From the NCBI GenBank assembly GCA_029859185.1, contig JAOUDR010000176.1:1-6306 (forward strand): 6,306 nt of DNA, written 5' to 3'. Below are positions 5,605-6,306 of this stretch, one piece after another (the first letter of the stretch is position 1; each line of letters starts with the position of its first letter). The notes under the pieces were generated by a model, which saw only the letters and a list, made by a program, of their open reading frames with translations, did not search any database and was not told the DNA's origin. The position numbers and the translations under genes were made by a program. This DNA is from Gemmatimonadota bacterium. GTDB taxonomy: Bacteria > Gemmatimonadota > Gemmatimonadetes > Gemmatimonadales > GWC2-71-9.

Positions 5605-5961
5605 TTACCACTTGCCGTCCCTGACCTCGCGCACGAGCCGCAGGACGGCGTGATCCGGCATGCCTTTCATCTCCCGAATGAGCGTTGCGAACAGCTCGGG
5701 TCGCTTCCGGATGGCCTCCTGGAGATCCGACGAGACTTTGCCCGCCAGAGCGAGCAGGACGTCGGGATCCTCATTCAGTTCCTCCGCCAGAGCGACGATC
5801 TTGGCCTCGGACGGCGGGGCGGTCTCGCCCCGCTCGACCTTACTAAGGAATGACGGCTCGACCCCGATCCGCTGAGCTACCTGCCGGACGGAGAACGCGT
5901 CGTCTTCCTCGCGCAGCGCCTCGCGGCGCTTCCGGACATAGTCCCCGAACGCTCTCGACAC
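5605..5961 (-). CDS. XRE-family helix-turn-helix transcriptional regulator
   Basis: 118 residues with a GTG start at 5961. The HTH domain covers about residues 5-72: YVRKRREAL in helix 1, FSVRQVAQRIGV in helix 2, and the recognition helix PSFLSKVERGE (36-46) typical of Cro/C1-type regulators. The C-terminal tail (about 78-118) is helical and charged, with RPELFATLIREMK and LRLVREVRDGKW, and is probably a dimerisation or partner-binding extension. No Shine-Dalgarno precedes the GTG. An ATG two bases earlier (5963) is out of frame. The predicted transcription start falls on the start codon, so the mRNA is probably leaderless. The 29-bp dyad over its own promoter points to autorepression. The partner gene follows after 17 nt. 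XRE regulators of this size often control a two-gene unit in which the second product is a peptidase, toxin or effector; here the second product is not a recognised one. Confidence 0.9.
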   Translation of the reverse strand: MSRAFGDYVRKRREALREEDDAFSVRQVAQRIGVEPSFLSKVERGETAPPSEAKIVALAEELNEDPDVLLALAGKVSSDLQEAIRKRPELFATLIREMKGMPDHAVLRLVREVRDGKW

Positions 5962-5990
5962 ATGTGTAGTATGTACTACTTAGTACACAT
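5962..5990. promoter_or_regulatory. 29-bp dyad operator over the XRE promoter and start
   Basis: Outer arms ATGTGTA (5962-5968) and TACACAT (5984-5990) are perfect inverted repeats. The 15 bases between continue the symmetry around base 5976 with only two mismatched pairs. Two smaller perfect dyads lie inside and overlap: GTAGTA/TACTAC (5966-5979) and GTACTA/TAGTAC (5973-5986). The element covers the -10 box and the spacer up to the -35 box, so bound repressor would block RNA polymerase. The natural ligand is the XRE protein it precedes. Confidence 0.7.
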
Positions 5991-5996
5991 TGTCAA
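5968..5996 (-). promoter_or_regulatory. Promoter of the XRE operon
   Basis: On the minus strand a perfect TTGACA -35 box (5996-5991) is followed by a 17-nt spacer and CATACT (5973-5968), a 4/6 match to TATAAT. Transcription should start near 5961-5963, on or beside the GTG start codon. The AT-rich composition stands out from the surrounding GC-rich DNA. Confidence 0.7.
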
Positions 5997-6178
5997 CCAC
6001 CCCGTTGGCGCCCTTTCTCGCGTGAATCCGGACTGCCATGCTCGGTGAACCCTGCTGCGAGCGTCCCACAGTACTATCGGAGGCTGTTTTCGGTCTTCAG
6101 CTTATGACGGGTGTAGGGCACGGCTAATGCTGCCACGCGTCTTCGTATCCTGACGCTGCTGTCACTCTGGAGGTAACC

Positions 6179-6306
6179 ATGCGCAAGTTCCTCGTGGTCC
6201 CCTTCGTTGCACTCTTGGTCGTCGCGTGCAACGACGCGCCGATCGTGCAACCGGAGCTCGCCGCCAACCAAGACGGGTTCGGCGCGGCGCCGGTTGTCGT
6301 GATGTC
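6179..6306 (+). CDS. N-terminus of a lipoprotein (cut by right window edge)
   Basis: 42 residues are visible. GGAGGT (6169-6174) lies 4 nt before the ATG at 6179. The sequence starts MRKFLVVPFVALLVVACND: a positive n-region, a hydrophobic core and the lipobox VVAC with Cys17 as the lipidation site. The mature start is short, polar and Pro/Ala-rich, like a tether, and no domain has begun before the edge. The gene is divergent from the XRE operon and 217 nt from its start codon. An open frame on the opposite strand over the same region is a shadow. Confidence 0.75.
   Translation, partial: MRKFLVVPFVALLVVACNDAPIVQPELAANQDGFGAAPVVVM

Noticed and set aside
6020..6080. Possible tRNA on the minus strand, because of a GGTTCA segment
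   Set aside because: The flanking bases do not form a T-arm stem, and no acceptor or anticodon stem fits around it.
6038..6127. 29-codon plus-strand frame in the XRE/lipoprotein spacer, ending TAA at 6125-6127
   Set aside because: It has no Shine-Dalgarno and no signal or domain, and it contains a CC pair of no clear meaning. Its length is expected by chance.
6123..6128. GCTAAT as a -10 box for the right-edge lipoprotein
   Set aside because: It matches TATAAT at 4 of 6 positions, but no convincing -35 box lies 16-18 nt upstream.
6074..6271. 65-codon minus-strand frame across the right-edge lipoprotein start
   Set aside because: It is antisense to a gene with a strong ribosome site and lipobox, has charged low-information content and lacks a domain.

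Overview
The window is GC-rich bacterial chromosomal DNA with eight genes, two of them cut by the window edges. No rRNA, tRNA, CRISPR array, transposase or phage gene is visible. The mix of an exported PDZ protein with a cysteine pair near the start of each PDZ unit, an ECF sigma/anti-sigma pair, an exported amidohydrolase and small lipoproteins resembles Gemmatimonadota genomes. That is an inference from gene style, because no phylogenetic marker is present.

Left block (1-2823, all minus strand, so transcription runs toward position 1). The order of transcription is a cysteine-rich lipoprotein (1972-2814), an ECF sigma factor (1332-1907), a single-pass membrane protein that is its probable anti-sigma factor (778-1335, ATGA overlap with the sigma gene), and a secreted tandem-PDZ protein (1-755, C-terminus beyond the window). 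Sigma, anti-sigma and PDZ genes are spaced like one operon. A GC-rich hairpin separates the lipoprotein from them, so the lipoprotein may be transcribed separately or be only partly coupled. The likely logic is an envelope-signalling unit: a sigma factor held at the membrane, with periplasmic or outer-membrane proteins as its regulators or targets.

Middle block. A divergent 150-bp spacer (2824-2975) with overlapping inverted repeats leads to a plus-strand exported metal-dependent amidohydrolase (2976-4484). It ends at a strong hairpin (4508-4556) that lies between two convergent genes and probably terminates both.

Right block. A two-gene minus-strand operon encodes an XRE-type repressor (5605-5961, GTG start) followed 17 nt later by a 333-residue cytosolic protein of unknown function (4586-5587). 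A perfect TTGACA -35 box, a reasonable -10 and a nearly symmetrical 29-bp AT-rich dyad sit directly on the repressor start codon. This suggests tight self-repression and a leaderless mRNA. A divergent lipoprotein gene begins at 6179 and runs off the right edge.

The longest stretch without a gene is 5962-6178. It holds the repressor promoter/operator and the leader of the right-edge lipoprotein; I see no RNA gene in it. Many long open frames opposite real genes are antisense shadows of high-GC codon use. The best candidates for something undescribed are the repressor plus unknown-protein operon and the sigma-linked cysteine-PDZ protein.
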